A stretch of 64,000 nt of DNA from positions 2,046,001 to 2,110,000 of the forward strand of contig NZ_CP170485.1 of NCBI RefSeq assembly GCF_052055585.1, given 5' to 3'. Position 1 is the first letter of the stretch. Each line of letters opens with the position of its first letter. Under the pieces are notes generated by a model. The model saw only the letters and a program-made list of their open reading frames with translations, made no database searches and was not told where the DNA came from. A program made the position numbers and the translations under genes. This stretch comes from Oceanicaulis sp052055585. GTDB lineage: Bacteria; Pseudomonadota; Alphaproteobacteria; Caulobacterales; Maricaulaceae. Below are positions 1 to 8,448 of the stretch, piece by piece.

Positions 1-628
1 TCTGACGCCGATTGCCTTCAAGGATCAGCTCGGTCAGATCCGCCTTGCCTGAAGCGCTATCAAAGACAGCCACCGACACCCGCCCATCGCCTTCCGCCGC
101 CGCCAGCAGGCGCGTGCGTTCCTCGGCGCTCAGGGCCGAACCGTCATACTCCAGCCGCGTACTTTGACGATGGGGGATGGCGGCGAAGCGTTCGCTAGGC
201 TCGCTCGCACCGGGGCTCAGGGGCAGCACCAGACCATGGTCCAGCCATTCCACCTGACCACCCTGCCCTGCGGCTCTCGCGGCCAGGCTGAGATTTTCCG
301 CCGCGCAGCCCATGGATGCGAACAGGTGGTGGTCATCCGGATCCACCACGGGCGTGCGCCGGTCGTAATCGGGGCGCAGGACAAGGGCGTTTGAGGACAG
401 GACAAAGCGCCAGGGCTGGGTGTTGTGCCCGTTCGCGGCCAATCGCGCATAATGAACCAGCTGAAGATGCGTATGGGGAAACGCGCCCGGCGTGAAGTCG
501 GGCGAGGCGCCCAGCTCAGACGCAATTTGCGCATAGCTGTCAGTACTGTCTGAACAGCCTGCTAAGGCGGGCGCAGCCATCACTGATGCAAGACCCAGCG
601 CGCCACGGCGCGTGATCGACGCTCCCAT
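1..628 (-). CDS. Nitroreductase-family protein with Tat/lipoprotein signal (3' end outside window)
   Basis: Only the first 209 codons are in the window; the gene runs off the left edge. The N-terminus has a twin arginine (residues 7-8, ITRRGALG) followed by a short hydrophobic stretch and a lipobox-like LAGC around residue 25, so I infer export by Tat and lipid attachment. Around residue 65 the motif AANGHNTQPW matches the FMN-contacting segment of nitroreductase and Acg-like proteins, and VDPDDHHLFASMGCAAENL downstream also fits that family. The likely role is an FMN-dependent oxidoreductase in the periplasm or at the membrane; the substrate is unknown. It lies 88 bp downstream of dxs on the same strand. 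Confidence 0.7.
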   Translation of the reverse strand, partial: MGASITRRGALGLASVMAAPALAGCSDSTDSYAQIASELGASPDFTPGAFPHTHLQLVHYARLAANGHNTQPWRFVLSSNALVLRPDYDRRTPVVDPDDHHLFASMGCAAENLSLAARAAGQGGQVEWLDHGLVLPLSPGASEPSERFAAIPHRQSTRLEYDGSALSAEERTRLLAAAEGDGRVSVAVFDSASGKADLTELILEGNRRQ

Positions 629-716
629 GGGCTCATACTCCCTCTGGCGACGGCAGGAACTCTCCTGCCGCCCAGAAGTGCGGTCAATGAAAACAGAGGC
701 GCTGCGACGCTATGGC

Positions 717-2624
717 CTAGGCCAGAGCCGCCGCCGCTTCCGCCTGACGGCCCAGCGCGTCGAGCACTTTGGCGGTGATGTGCTTGGCGTTGAGGCCCGC
801 GGTTTCATACATGCCGAACGGGCTGTCCTGATCCTGGAAGATATCGGGCAGGGTCATGGTGCGGATCTTCACACCCGCATCGAGCGCGCCGTCTTCAGCC
901 AGGAAGTGCAGCACGAAGGCGCCAAAGCCGCCCACTGCGCCCTCTTCAATAGTGATGAGCACTTCATGCTCGCGCACCAGAGAGCGGATCAGATCATGAT
1001 CGAGCGGCTTGGCGAAGCGCGCATCGGCAATCGTCGGGTTGAGGCCATAGGCGGCAAGCTCGTCCGCGCTTTTCAGCACTTCGCCGAGGCGAGCGCCAAA
1101 GGACAGGATGGCGACGCCGGAGCCTTCGCGCACGATGCGGCCCTTGCCGATCTCGAGCGGGGTCAATTCCTTGGGGATTTCAACGCCCAGCCCCTCGCCG
1201 CGCGGATAGCGGAAGGCGCTCGGCCGGTCGTCGATCTCATTGGCGGTGGCGACCATGCGCGCCAGCTCCGCCTCGTCGGCGGCGGCCATCAGCACCATGC
1301 CCGGCAGGGCGCCCATATAGCCCACATCAAAGGCGCCAGCATGGGTGGCGCCATCCGCGCCCACAAGACCGGCCCGATCGATGGCGAAGCGCACCGGCAG
1401 GGACTGGATCGCAACATCGTGGACGACCTGATCATAGCCGCGCTGCAGGAAGGTGGAATAGATCGCGCAATAGGGTTTGAGGCCCTCAGCCGCGAGACCC
1501 GCCGCGAAGGTGACGGCATGCTGTTCGGCGATGCCCACATCAAAGGCGCGGTCGGGATAGGCCGCAGCGAACTTGTCCACGCCCGTGCCGCCCGGCATGG
1601 CGGCGGTGACGGCGCAGATTTTCTCGTCGGTTTCGGCCAGCTGGATCAGCGCCTTGGCGAAGACGCCGGTATAGCTCGGCGCAGCCGGTTTGGATTTTTG
1701 CTGCTCGCCGGTGACCACGTTGAACTTGGCGACGCCGTGATACTTGTCGTCGGCCGCCTCGGCGGGGGCGTAGCCCTTGCCTTTCTGCGTCACGGCATGG
1801 ATCAGGATCGGGCCCTCGCCGGCATCGCGCACATTGCGCAGCACGGCGACCAGCTGGTCCATGTCATGGCCGTCGATCGGGCCGACATAGCGGAAGCCCA
1901 TTTCCTCAAACAGCGTGCCGCCCATGGCCATGCCGCGCAGATATTCCTCGGCCCGGCGCGCATGCTCCTTCACGCCCAGCGCCTCGGCGACGCCGCGCCC
2001 GAGCTTGCGGATGGAGTTATAGTTTTTCGAGCTGACCTGACGGGCGAAATAATGGCTCATCGCGCCCACAGGCGGGGCGATGGACATGTCATTGTCATTG
2101 AGGATGACAATGAGGTCCTTCTTCATGTCCCCGGCATTGTTCATGGCCTCATAGGCCATGCCGGCGGACATGGAGCCGTCGCCAATCACCGCGACGACCT
2201 TGCGGCCTTCTTCGTGCTTGAGGTCACGGCCTACGGCGAAGCCCAGCCCTGCAGAAATCGAGGTCGAGGCGTGCGCGGCCCCGAACGGGTCGTATTCGCT
2301 TTCAGAGCGCTTGGTGAAGCCCGACAGGCCGCCGCCCTGACGCAGGGTGCGGATGCGGTCGCGGCGCCCGGTCAGAATCTTGTGCGGATAGCATTGGTGG
2401 CCCACATCCCAGATCAGGATATCGCTGGGCGTATCAAACACATGGTGCAGGGCGACGGTCATCTCGACCACGCCCAGACCCGCGCCCAGATGCCCGCCCG
2501 TCACCGATACGGCGTCGATGGTTTCGGTGCGCAATTCCTCCGCCACGGCCTTCAGAAAGGTGAGGTCGCGATTTTTCAGATCCTGCGGTGAGGCGATCTG
2601 ATCAAGATGCGGAGTGTCGGGCAT
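717..2624 (-). CDS. dxs: 1-deoxy-D-xylulose-5-phosphate synthase
   Basis: This thiamine-diphosphate enzyme condenses pyruvate and glyceraldehyde 3-phosphate into DXP, the first step of the MEP isoprenoid pathway, in the cytosol. The 635 residues match the usual family length. Visible landmarks are WDVGHQCYPHKILTGR near residue 75, the TPP/Mg motif GDGSMSAGMAYEAMNNAG near 150 with the NDNDMSI segment after it, and the pyrimidine-domain segment VGIAEQHAVTFAAGLA near 370. The start ATG follows the ispA stop by about 36 bp, so it is probably the next gene of a histidine phosphatase-xseB-csaA-ispA-dxs transcription unit. dxs beside ispA and xseB is a widely conserved arrangement. Confidence 0.97.
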   Translation of the reverse strand: MPDTPHLDQIASPQDLKNRDLTFLKAVAEELRTETIDAVSVTGGHLGAGLGVVEMTVALHHVFDTPSDILIWDVGHQCYPHKILTGRRDRIRTLRQGGGLSGFTKRSESEYDPFGAAHASTSISAGLGFAVGRDLKHEEGRKVVAVIGDGSMSAGMAYEAMNNAGDMKKDLIVILNDNDMSIAPPVGAMSHYFARQVSSKNYNSIRKLGRGVAEALGVKEHARRAEEYLRGMAMGGTLFEEMGFRYVGPIDGHDMDQLVAVLRNVRDAGEGPILIHAVTQKGKGYAPAEAADDKYHGVAKFNVVTGEQQKSKPAAPSYTGVFAKALIQLAETDEKICAVTAAMPGGTGVDKFAAAYPDRAFDVGIAEQHAVTFAAGLAAEGLKPYCAIYSTFLQRGYDQVVHDVAIQSLPVRFAIDRAGLVGADGATHAGAFDVGYMGALPGMVLMAAADEAELARMVATANEIDDRPSAFRYPRGEGLGVEIPKELTPLEIGKGRIVREGSGVAILSFGARLGEVLKSADELAAYGLNPTIADARFAKPLDHDLIRSLVREHEVLITIEEGAVGGFGAFVLHFLAEDGALDAGVKIRTMTLPDIFQDQDSPFGMYETAGLNAKHITAKVLDALGRQAEAAAALA

Positions 2625-2660
2625 GCGCCGTGTCCTTGTTGTCTTGTTCTAATCTAGGCG

Positions 2661-3551
2661 TCAGGACTGCCGGGCCAAAACGAAATCCATCAGATGACGC
2701 AGCATGTCGGCGTCCTTGCCGAATACGTCCAGATGGGCCTTCGCCTGATCCGCCAGCCTGGCGGCCCGGTCACGGGCGTCCTTCACCCCGAGTATCGAGA
2801 CGAAATTGGCTTTTCCTTGACCGACATCCTTGCCGGTGCGTTTGCCCGTCAGGCTCTCGTCACCTTCCGCGTCCAGAAGATCATCCACGATCTGGTAACA
2901 CAGACCCAGGTCATGCGCGAAGCCCTCGAGCGCAATTCGATGAGCGCGGTCAGCGTTGGCGATCACCCCGCCCGCCTCGGCGCAGAAACTGATCAGGGCG
3001 CCGGTCTTCATGCGCTGGCAGCGCGTGATGATCCCGATATCGCTCTCTTCGCCCGCCTCAACGGCCATGTCGATCATCTGACCGCCCACCATGCCGCGCG
3101 GACCGGAGGCTTTGGCCAGACGCAGCACCAGCTCGGCGCGTACGGCGGCATTGTCATGGGTCTCAGGGTCGGCGAGCAGCTCGAACGCCTGGCTCTGCAG
3201 GGCGTCGCCAGCCAGCACAGCGGTCGCCTCATCATATTCACGATGCACCGTCGGACGGCCCCGGCGCAGATCGTCATCATCCATGCAGGGCAGATCGTCA
3301 TGGACGAGCGAATAGGCGTGCACGCATTCCACCGCGCAGGCGGCGCGCAGCAGGGCCCGCTCGTCCGCGCCTACGAGGAACCCCGCCTCGATCAGCAAGA
3401 AAGGCCGCAACCTCTTGCCCGGCCCCAGCGCTGCATAGCGCATGGCGGAGATGACGCGTTGCTCTGGCCCGTCCGGGCGCGCCAGCAAGGCGTCCAGCGC
3501 CACAGTGACCCGGTCAGCGGTCTCGGTGAGATGCTTGTCAAAGGCGCTCAT
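2661..3551 (-). CDS. ispA: Farnesyl/geranyl diphosphate synthase (short-chain prenyl transferase)
   Basis: It extends dimethylallyl diphosphate with isopentenyl diphosphate to geranyl and farnesyl diphosphate in the cytosol. Both aspartate-rich Mg-binding motifs are present: LVHDDLPCMDDDDLRRG near residue 85, with the extra residues typical of bacterial FPP synthases, and YQIVDDLLDAEGD near residue 225. GKRLRPFL near residue 45 binds diphosphate. The 296-residue length is normal. The start codon overlaps the csaA stop in an ATGA arrangement, pointing to translational coupling, and dxs follows, placing two isoprenoid enzymes in one unit. Chain-length specificity is inferred from the family, not proven here. 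Confidence 0.95.
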   Translation of the reverse strand: MSAFDKHLTETADRVTVALDALLARPDGPEQRVISAMRYAALGPGKRLRPFLLIEAGFLVGADERALLRAACAVECVHAYSLVHDDLPCMDDDDLRRGRPTVHREYDEATAVLAGDALQSQAFELLADPETHDNAAVRAELVLRLAKASGPRGMVGGQMIDMAVEAGEESDIGIITRCQRMKTGALISFCAEAGGVIANADRAHRIALEGFAHDLGLCYQIVDDLLDAEGDESLTGKRTGKDVGQGKANFVSILGVKDARDRAARLADQAKAHLDVFGKDADMLRHLMDFVLARQS

Positions 3552-3904
3552 GATACTCGCGCTCCGTTCGGCGCATCCCCGTCTGCATTCAGAAGCAGGA
3601 TCGAGCCGTCGGTATCGGTCACGCCCAGCACCAGCACTTCAGAGCGCACCGGACCGATCTGGCGCGGCGGGAAGTTCACCACCGCCAGCACGCGGCGGCC
3701 CACAAGGGTCTCGGGCGCGTAATGCACGGTGATCTGGGCGGAGCTTTTCTTCTCGCCAATCTCCGGGCCGAAATCGACCCACAGCTTGATGGCGGGCTTG
3801 CGCGCTTCGGGGAAAGGTTCGGCGCGCACAATGGTCCCAAGCCGGATATCGGTCTTGAAGAAGTCCTCGGGCGCGATGTCAGGCTGGACCGGTTCGCAGC
3901 TCAT
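3548..3904 (-). CDS. csaA: CsaA-type tRNA-binding (EMAP-II domain) protein
   Basis: This is a single-domain tRNA-binding OB-fold protein of the CsaA type, 118 residues against a usual length near 110. The family signature runs from DFFKTDIRLGTIVRAEPFPEA near residue 13 through KLWVDFG, the segment KKSSAQIT near 53 and VVNFPPRQIGPVRSEVLVLG near 80. Family members are proposed to act as export-related chaperones or tRNA-binding factors; the role in this organism is not settled. It sits between xseB (4 bp gap) and ispA (4 bp overlap), so it is co-transcribed with the isoprenoid genes. Confidence 0.85.
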   Translation of the reverse strand: MSCEPVQPDIAPEDFFKTDIRLGTIVRAEPFPEARKPAIKLWVDFGPEIGEKKSSAQITVHYAPETLVGRRVLAVVNFPPRQIGPVRSEVLVLGVTDTDGSILLLNADGDAPNGARVS

Positions 3905-3908
3905 GCGC

Positions 3909-4157
3909 CTAGTCCAGATTCGCCGGTTCAGCGCTCAAAGCGCCATCGGCCTGCTCGACGATCTTGTCGACCTTGAGCTGGGCTTCGCGCAGGCGCGCCT
4001 CGCAATGAGCTTTCAGGGCCGCGCCGCGCTCATACATGGCGATGGACTTTTCCAGCTCCACCTCACCGCGCTCAAGCTGAGCGACAATGGTCTCGAGCTC
4101 TTTAAGCGCGGTCTCAAAGCTCATCTGGGCGATTTCGGCGGAGGGTGCGTCAGTCAT
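3909..4157 (-). CDS. xseB: Exodeoxyribonuclease VII small subunit
   Basis: This is the small subunit of exonuclease VII, which with XseA degrades single-stranded DNA to oligonucleotides. The segment SFETALKELETIVAQLERG followed by ELEKSIAMYERGAALKAHC is the hallmark of XseB, a short helical protein. I use the ATG at 4157 (82 residues, MTDAPSAEIAQ) because it gives the normal family length; an in-frame upstream start would add 21 unconserved residues. The partner gene xseA is not in the window. It is followed closely by csaA, ispA and dxs, the common xseB-ispA-dxs neighbourhood with csaA inserted. Confidence 0.93.
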   Translation of the reverse strand: MTDAPSAEIAQMSFETALKELETIVAQLERGEVELEKSIAMYERGAALKAHCEARLREAQLKVDKIVEQADGALSAEPANLD

Positions 4158-4232
4158 CGCGACAGCCTTCTCATCAGGAACACGTGGCCCCCACAATCGC
4201 GAAAGATCGCCGAGGATCAAGCCGCCTGTGCG

Positions 4233-4820
4233 CTAGCGCTTCAGCTCATAGCGGCGCCAGGACCAGTATCCGTCCCCGCCATCGCGCACACAGGTCCAGC
4301 CCTGACGCTTGAGTTCAGGGCGCAGCATGCGATTGAACCAGCCATGGGCGAACAGGGCCACGCCGCCCGTCTGGGCCGCATCGACCAGTTTTTCAGCAGC
4401 CGCCGCAGCGCGCACTTCGGCCTGGGGACGGCTTTCACCATCCCGGGCGAAGCCCATCCACCATGAACAACGGGCGAACACGCCCCAGGTCCGCGCCTGC
4501 ATCTTCCAGGGCAGGGACGGCGGCGGCAAAGGCGCTTCCACAAACAGGCTGTCGTGCTCGATCGGACGCTCGCCCACGGTCGCGCGCGCAGTTTCGATGG
4601 CGCGCGGCAGGGTGGAGGAATACAGCGTCTGCGCCAGCCCCGCCTGTTCAACCAGGCTTGGCGGCGACACCTGACCCGGCTTCAGCCCGGCGCGATCATA
4701 GGCCGCCCACCAGTCCACATAGCCACGCCAGTCCATCACAGCCCGGCGGTCCGCGTCAGGCTCGCCATGGCGTGCGATGATGATAGGGCCCGGCCCGGTC
4801 TGGCTGTCGGCTTTGGTCAT
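4233..4820 (-). CDS. Histidine phosphatase superfamily protein
   Basis: This protein of about 195 residues belongs to the phosphoglycerate-mutase-like histidine phosphatases. The phosphohistidine motif IIIARHGEPDAD lies near residue 15. A later SSTLPRAIETA segment carries the arginine expected to bind phosphate, and ALFAHGWFNRMLRPEL supplies the second catalytic histidine. The chosen ATG at 4820 (MTKADSQTG) puts the RHG motif close to the N-terminus as is normal; the longer frame upstream is arginine-rich and unlikely. Substrate unknown. It precedes xseB by about 75 bp on the same strand and may lead that transcription unit. Confidence 0.8.
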   Translation of the reverse strand: MTKADSQTGPGPIIIARHGEPDADRRAVMDWRGYVDWWAAYDRAGLKPGQVSPPSLVEQAGLAQTLYSSTLPRAIETARATVGERPIEHDSLFVEAPLPPPSLPWKMQARTWGVFARCSWWMGFARDGESRPQAEVRAAAAAEKLVDAAQTGGVALFAHGWFNRMLRPELKRQGWTCVRDGGDGYWSWRRYELKR

Positions 4821-5142
4821 GAACAGTCTTGAGCGATCCTGATGAACACGCGCTGACAGCCGCCTCCTCGCCCGGACGAGCCGGCTGCCTCTCACGCCCC
4901 CCGTCGTGAAAGCCGCGGCCCTCATGAGTCAAGCGTCAGGACTTGGTACCCGCCCTCCCCCCTCCGCACAAGCAAGGATGACGCGCCCGTGTGCGATGAA
5001 ACGGCAGAGGGCTTTCAAGCCTTGGAAACAGCGGTTGTCTCAGGAAAAGAAACAGACACAGCGCCGTGCACGGGCCGCCGACCGGCGAGCCCGCACATCA
5101 ACTGGTGATTCGCTCTGGACGCGACACACCTGAGCGTCAGGC
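4821..5142. other. Intergenic region with no recognised gene
   Basis: About 320 bp lie between the histidine phosphatase start and the SET-protein stop. Short open frames here have no family features and an arginine-rich, shadow-like composition. A 6-bp inverted repeat (CTGAGC/GCTCAG, 5130-5146) overlaps the end of the SET gene and might help terminate it, but there is no T-run. The right-hand part presumably carries the promoter of the phosphatase-xseB-dxs unit; I cannot assign it confidently. Confidence 0.4.
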
Positions 5143-5574
5143 TCAGCGGGCGTGTGAAGAACCGTTGCCGTTTGACCGCCCGGCATGGGCGGCCACCATG
5201 GAGGGCATCATTTCGAAGCCGGGCTCGAATTCGGAGTAATTGCAGGTGATTTCTTCGCCCGGCGCGATGTCGGCGATGGCGTAGCCATAGACGGAATCGC
5301 GAAAATCCGTGTTCGGGGTAAGCGAATGGTTCATGTGCCGGCCATTGTCGGCATCCAGCACCAGAACGCCCGGCTTGCCCGGATAGGGATAGGTGTAGCG
5401 GTCCACGAAGCGGCGAATGGATTCGGGAAGCGCGTCGATCTCGGAGAGCTCGATCAGCCGGTCGAACTCCGGCGCGAAGCGATAGATCATCTGGCCGGCG
5501 CGAATGGGTTCGGCGGCGAACACGCCGACGCCCTCGATCGCACTCGGTCCGACATAGGTGTCGATGAGCAACAT
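5143..5574 (-). CDS. SET-domain protein (putative protein-lysine methyltransferase)
   Basis: The 143-residue protein is almost entirely a SET domain. It begins with GPSAIEGVGVFAAEPIRAGQMIYRF, the usual SET opening; RHMNHSLTPNTDF near residue 80 matches the RFxNHS-C/xPN motif that binds S-adenosylmethionine; and GEEITCNYSEF near 106 matches the ELxxDY-like end motif with its tyrosine. Such stand-alone SET proteins are expected to methylate lysines on protein targets, unknown in bacteria of this kind. No pre-SET or post-SET cysteine cluster is visible. It appears to be a single-gene unit; the next gene upstream (SDR) ends 170 bp away. Confidence 0.85.
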   Translation of the reverse strand: MLLIDTYVGPSAIEGVGVFAAEPIRAGQMIYRFAPEFDRLIELSEIDALPESIRRFVDRYTYPYPGKPGVLVLDADNGRHMNHSLTPNTDFRDSVYGYAIADIAPGEEITCNYSEFEPGFEMMPSMVAAHAGRSNGNGSSHAR

Positions 5575-5744
5575 GGGTCAGAACGCCCTGGGCTCCGCGC
5601 GTCGACGCGGATCAAGGATACAGCGCGGCCTGACTGGCAGGACCGACGCAGAGTGCGACGCTCCAGCGCCTATGATGCTCCATTGGGGAAAAATGCAAGC
5701 GGATTGTTGGCCGCGCGCCGGATGCACGCGGCCAAGTCCTTGGA

Positions 5745-6617
5745 TTAATGCCCCAGCTGGACATCCATGATTTTGACGCCCTCAGGCGCCTTGGGCTCTT
5801 CAGGCACGAAGAAGTCCGGCAGCAGCTCTTCACCCGGGGTGACGCTGAACTGATCAAGATCGGTGACGCCCTCGCTGACGAGGAAACTGTCATCAATCAG
5901 GAAATTGCCGGTGAATTCGGACGCCGGCTTGGTGAGCACGCGATAGGCGGTCTCGGCCAGAATGTCGGGCTTGCGGCAGTTCTTGAACGCATCCTCGCCC
6001 GCCAGAACATTGGCGATGGCGGCGGTGGCGACCGCCGTGCGTGGCCAGATGGCGTTCGCGGCGATCTTGCCCTTGAACTCGCCCGCCCAGCCCAGAATGC
6101 ACAGGCTCATGCCGTATTTGGCCGAGGTATAGGCCACGTGCGGGGCGAACCATTGCTCGCGCATATCCAGCGGCGGAGACAGCGCCAGAATGTGCGGGTT
6201 TTCCGATTTTTCCAGATACGGCAGCGCTTTCTGGGTGACGAGGAAGGTGCCGCGCGCATTCACCTGATGCATCAGGTCCCAGCGCTTGATCGGCGTGTCT
6301 TTCGTGGGCATCGGGAAGATGGCCGAGGCATTGTTCACGACGATATCGATGCCGCCAAAGGTCTCGACCGTCTTGGCGATCGCGGCGTCCACGCTGGCTT
6401 CATCGCGAATGTCGCACACCAGAGGCAGGGCTTTGCCGCCCGCTTTCTCAATGGCGTCTGCAGCAGTGTGGATGGTGCCTTCCAGCTTGGGATGAGGCTG
6501 GTCGGTCTTGGCGGCGATGACAATATTGGCGCCGTCGCGCGCACAGCGTTCGGCAATGGCCAGACCAATGCCGCGGCTTGCGCCGGTAATGAAAAGAGTC
6601 TTGCCCTTCAGGGACAT
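5745..6617 (-). CDS. Short-chain dehydrogenase, HSDL2-like
   Basis: An NAD(P)-dependent short-chain dehydrogenase of about 290 residues. The cofactor loop TGASRGIGLAIA is near residue 10, NNASAIF near 90 takes the place of the NNAG motif, and the active-site YTSAK motif is near 160 with serine in ILALSPPLDM upstream. The sequence KTLFITGASRGIGLAIAERCARDGANIVIAAKT and the segment ending in a C-terminal extension (DQFSVTPGEELLPDFFVP) resemble hydroxysteroid dehydrogenase-like protein 2. The ATG at 6617 follows a GGAGG sequence; the longer frame upstream adds 13 residues. Substrate unknown, perhaps a lipid or steroid-like molecule. Confidence 0.85.
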   Translation of the reverse strand: MSLKGKTLFITGASRGIGLAIAERCARDGANIVIAAKTDQPHPKLEGTIHTAADAIEKAGGKALPLVCDIRDEASVDAAIAKTVETFGGIDIVVNNASAIFPMPTKDTPIKRWDLMHQVNARGTFLVTQKALPYLEKSENPHILALSPPLDMREQWFAPHVAYTSAKYGMSLCILGWAGEFKGKIAANAIWPRTAVATAAIANVLAGEDAFKNCRKPDILAETAYRVLTKPASEFTGNFLIDDSFLVSEGVTDLDQFSVTPGEELLPDFFVPEEPKAPEGVKIMDVQLGH

Positions 6618-6693
6618 GCTTTCCTCCCGCTCCTGAATGAAGCGAGAGAATAACACTGTTATAGGGCAAAGGACAGCCCCGCGAGCCGCGTGG

Positions 6694-7449
6694 TTAGATC
6701 GGACGCCAGACGCGCCAGCCCGGGCAGGTCATGCCTTCTTCGCGGCGGCAGGAGGCGAAGGTGAAGAGCACGGTCCAGGCCTGGCCGACCACCAGATCGC
6801 GATGGACATAGCCGATCCCGCGCGAAGCGCGGCTGTCGAGCGAAGCGTCGCGATTGTCGCCCATCAGGAAGAGATGGTTCTCTGGCACATTGAACGGGCC
6901 CACATTGTCCAGCAGCGCATTGTCGGACCGCTCGTAGATCTCGTGCACCTTGCCGCCCGGCAGGCTTTCCAGATAGACGGCGGCTTCCACCGGCGCACCT
7001 TCACGGTCGCGATAGCGCACCACGCCTTCAGGATCACGCGGGACCAGCTCGTCATTGATGTACAGGCGGCCCTCACGCATCTCGATCCGGTCACCGGGCA
7101 GGCCGATGACCCGCTTGATCAGGTTGATGCCCTGAGCGGGGTCGCGCACCACGACGACGTCGCCGCGCTTGGGGGTCGAGCCCAGAAAGCGGCCCGACCA
7201 GCTGTCCGGCAGGTGATAGCCCAGCCCCAGCGGCAGGGAATGACGCGAATACCCGTACGCGAATTTCGACACCAGAACGCGGTCGCCCACCTGAATGGCC
7301 GGCTGCATGCTTTCTGACGGGATATGGAAGGCCGCAAAGACGAACGTGACCAGCACGAACCAGACCGCCACAACCCCGGCGAGGAAGCGGATGGTTTCCC
7401 CGACTTCCGAAATCGCCTTGCCGCCGAAACGGCGCACGTGTTCATTCAT
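6694..7449 (-). CDS. lepB: Signal peptidase I
   Basis: This membrane serine protease removes signal peptides from exported proteins. One N-terminal transmembrane helix (about residues 22-42, FLAGVVAVWFVLVTFVFAAF) is followed by the catalytic serine in IPSESMQPAIQVGD and the catalytic lysine in LIKRVIGLPGDRI near 115. The family box D/E follows as GDNRDASLDSR near residue 200. The 251 residues are standard for alphaproteobacteria. The start overlaps the upstream UPF0145 gene in an ATGA junction, indicating coupling. The usual alphaproteobacterial neighbours acpS and rnc are not present here. Confidence 0.96.
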   Translation of the reverse strand: MNEHVRRFGGKAISEVGETIRFLAGVVAVWFVLVTFVFAAFHIPSESMQPAIQVGDRVLVSKFAYGYSRHSLPLGLGYHLPDSWSGRFLGSTPKRGDVVVVRDPAQGINLIKRVIGLPGDRIEMREGRLYINDELVPRDPEGVVRYRDREGAPVEAAVYLESLPGGKVHEIYERSDNALLDNVGPFNVPENHLFLMGDNRDASLDSRASRGIGYVHRDLVVGQAWTVLFTFASCRREEGMTCPGWRVWRPI

Positions 7450-7799
7450 TTCAGTTTTACCGCCGTTCCATAGGCGAGCACTTCTGCTGTGCCTTCCATG
7501 ACCGCGGCGGTGGAGAAGCGGAAGGTGACAACTGCGTCCGCCCCCATCTCCTCGGCATGGCTGACCAGTCGGCCTAGAGCCTGCTCGCGCGCTTCGGCCA
7601 TCAGCTTGGTGTACTCGCTGACTTCGCCCCCGACCAGATTGCGCAATCCGGCCACAAAATCACGTCCAAAAAACCGCGCACGCACCACACTGCCACGCGC
7701 AATCCCGATGACCGCCTCGACTTCACGGCCGGGAATATCATCGGCCATGGTGACGAGTACAGGGGCGCGCGTTGCGGGATGCTCAGGGGTGTTGCTCAT
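7446..7799 (-). CDS. UPF0145/YbjQ-family protein
   Basis: The 117-residue protein matches the YbjQ (heavy-metal-binding-domain-like) family, which forms small beta-rich homopentamers of unknown function. Characteristic segments are GREVEAVIGIARGSVVRARFFGRDF near residue 23, the YTKLMAEAREQALGRLVSHAEEMGADAVV helix near 62, and the terminal EVLAYGTAVKL strand. It is translationally coupled to lepB through a 4-bp overlap. No signal peptide or membrane span is visible. Confidence 0.8.
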   Translation of the reverse strand: MSNTPEHPATRAPVLVTMADDIPGREVEAVIGIARGSVVRARFFGRDFVAGLRNLVGGEVSEYTKLMAEAREQALGRLVSHAEEMGADAVVTFRFSTAAVMEGTAEVLAYGTAVKLK

Positions 7800-8015
7800 G
7801 GAAAGCCCTTTTAAACAAACCTGTTAACCCAGCACACTGATCGCGCCACAATCACACGGAGAAAGTTAAAGATTAACTCGCAGGCCTCAGTTCACAATGC
7901 TTATTGGCGCCTGACAAGGTGACAGCTGACAGGGTCTTCACTTGACGCAACCAAGCGCGCCCGGCTGAGTTATAAAGGTCACAGATAAACGACCGGCAAT
8001 TTGCGGAGATCCGGC

Positions 8016-8405
8016 ATGGCCCCCACCGACACCTCCCCCCCGAACCCGGATGACGCGCCACAGAGCGCGCGGGACCAGAACAGCGACCGCGTGCTCGCCG
8101 TCATCAATTATGCGCTCCTGCTGGTCGGGATCAGTAATGGCGTCACTGTGCTGATCGCCGCCATTCTGGCCTATGTGCGCAAGGACAATGCCGATCCGTT
8201 GGTGAAGAACCATTTCCAGTTCCAGATCCGGACTTTCTGGTACTGGCTGGCCATGGTGATTGTGGGCGCGCTGACCTGGATCTTCCTGATCGGCATGGTG
8301 ATCCTGCTGCTCGCCACCGTGTGGCTCGGCATCAGGGGCGTGGTGGGGCTGATCCGGATTGTCGACGGGCGTCCCCATCCCGACCCGACTGGCTTCTGGA
8401 TCTAG
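8016..8405 (+). CDS. Tic20/DUF4870-like small membrane protein
   Basis: A 129-residue membrane protein with three predicted spans (approximately residues 27-50, 68-90 and 90-112) and a polar proline-rich N-terminus. The segment DRVLAVINYALLLVGISNG and the KNHFQFQIRTFWYW block resemble DUF4870/Tic20-like bacterial membrane proteins, whose function is unknown. The ATG at 8016 is preceded by GGAG with good spacing, which decides it over a start 15 bp upstream. It is divergent from the UPF0145-lepB pair; the 216-bp gap must hold both promoters. Confidence 0.7.
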   Translation: MAPTDTSPPNPDDAPQSARDQNSDRVLAVINYALLLVGISNGVTVLIAAILAYVRKDNADPLVKNHFQFQIRTFWYWLAMVIVGALTWIFLIGMVILLLATVWLGIRGVVGLIRIVDGRPHPDPTGFWI

Positions 8406-8448
8406 CTTCGGCTTGACGCATGGCGCCTGGAGCGCCATCTCGGTTGCA

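Noticed and set aside
4906..5133. A 75-codon frame in the gap upstream of the histidine phosphatase.
   Set aside because: No ribosome site, low-complexity Arg-rich composition, and no family features.
7809..7875. TTAA-rich stretches between the UPF0145 gene and the Tic20-like gene that look like CtrA sites.
   Set aside because: The spacing between TTAA halves (3 or 9 bases) does not match the seven-base spacing of CtrA sites.
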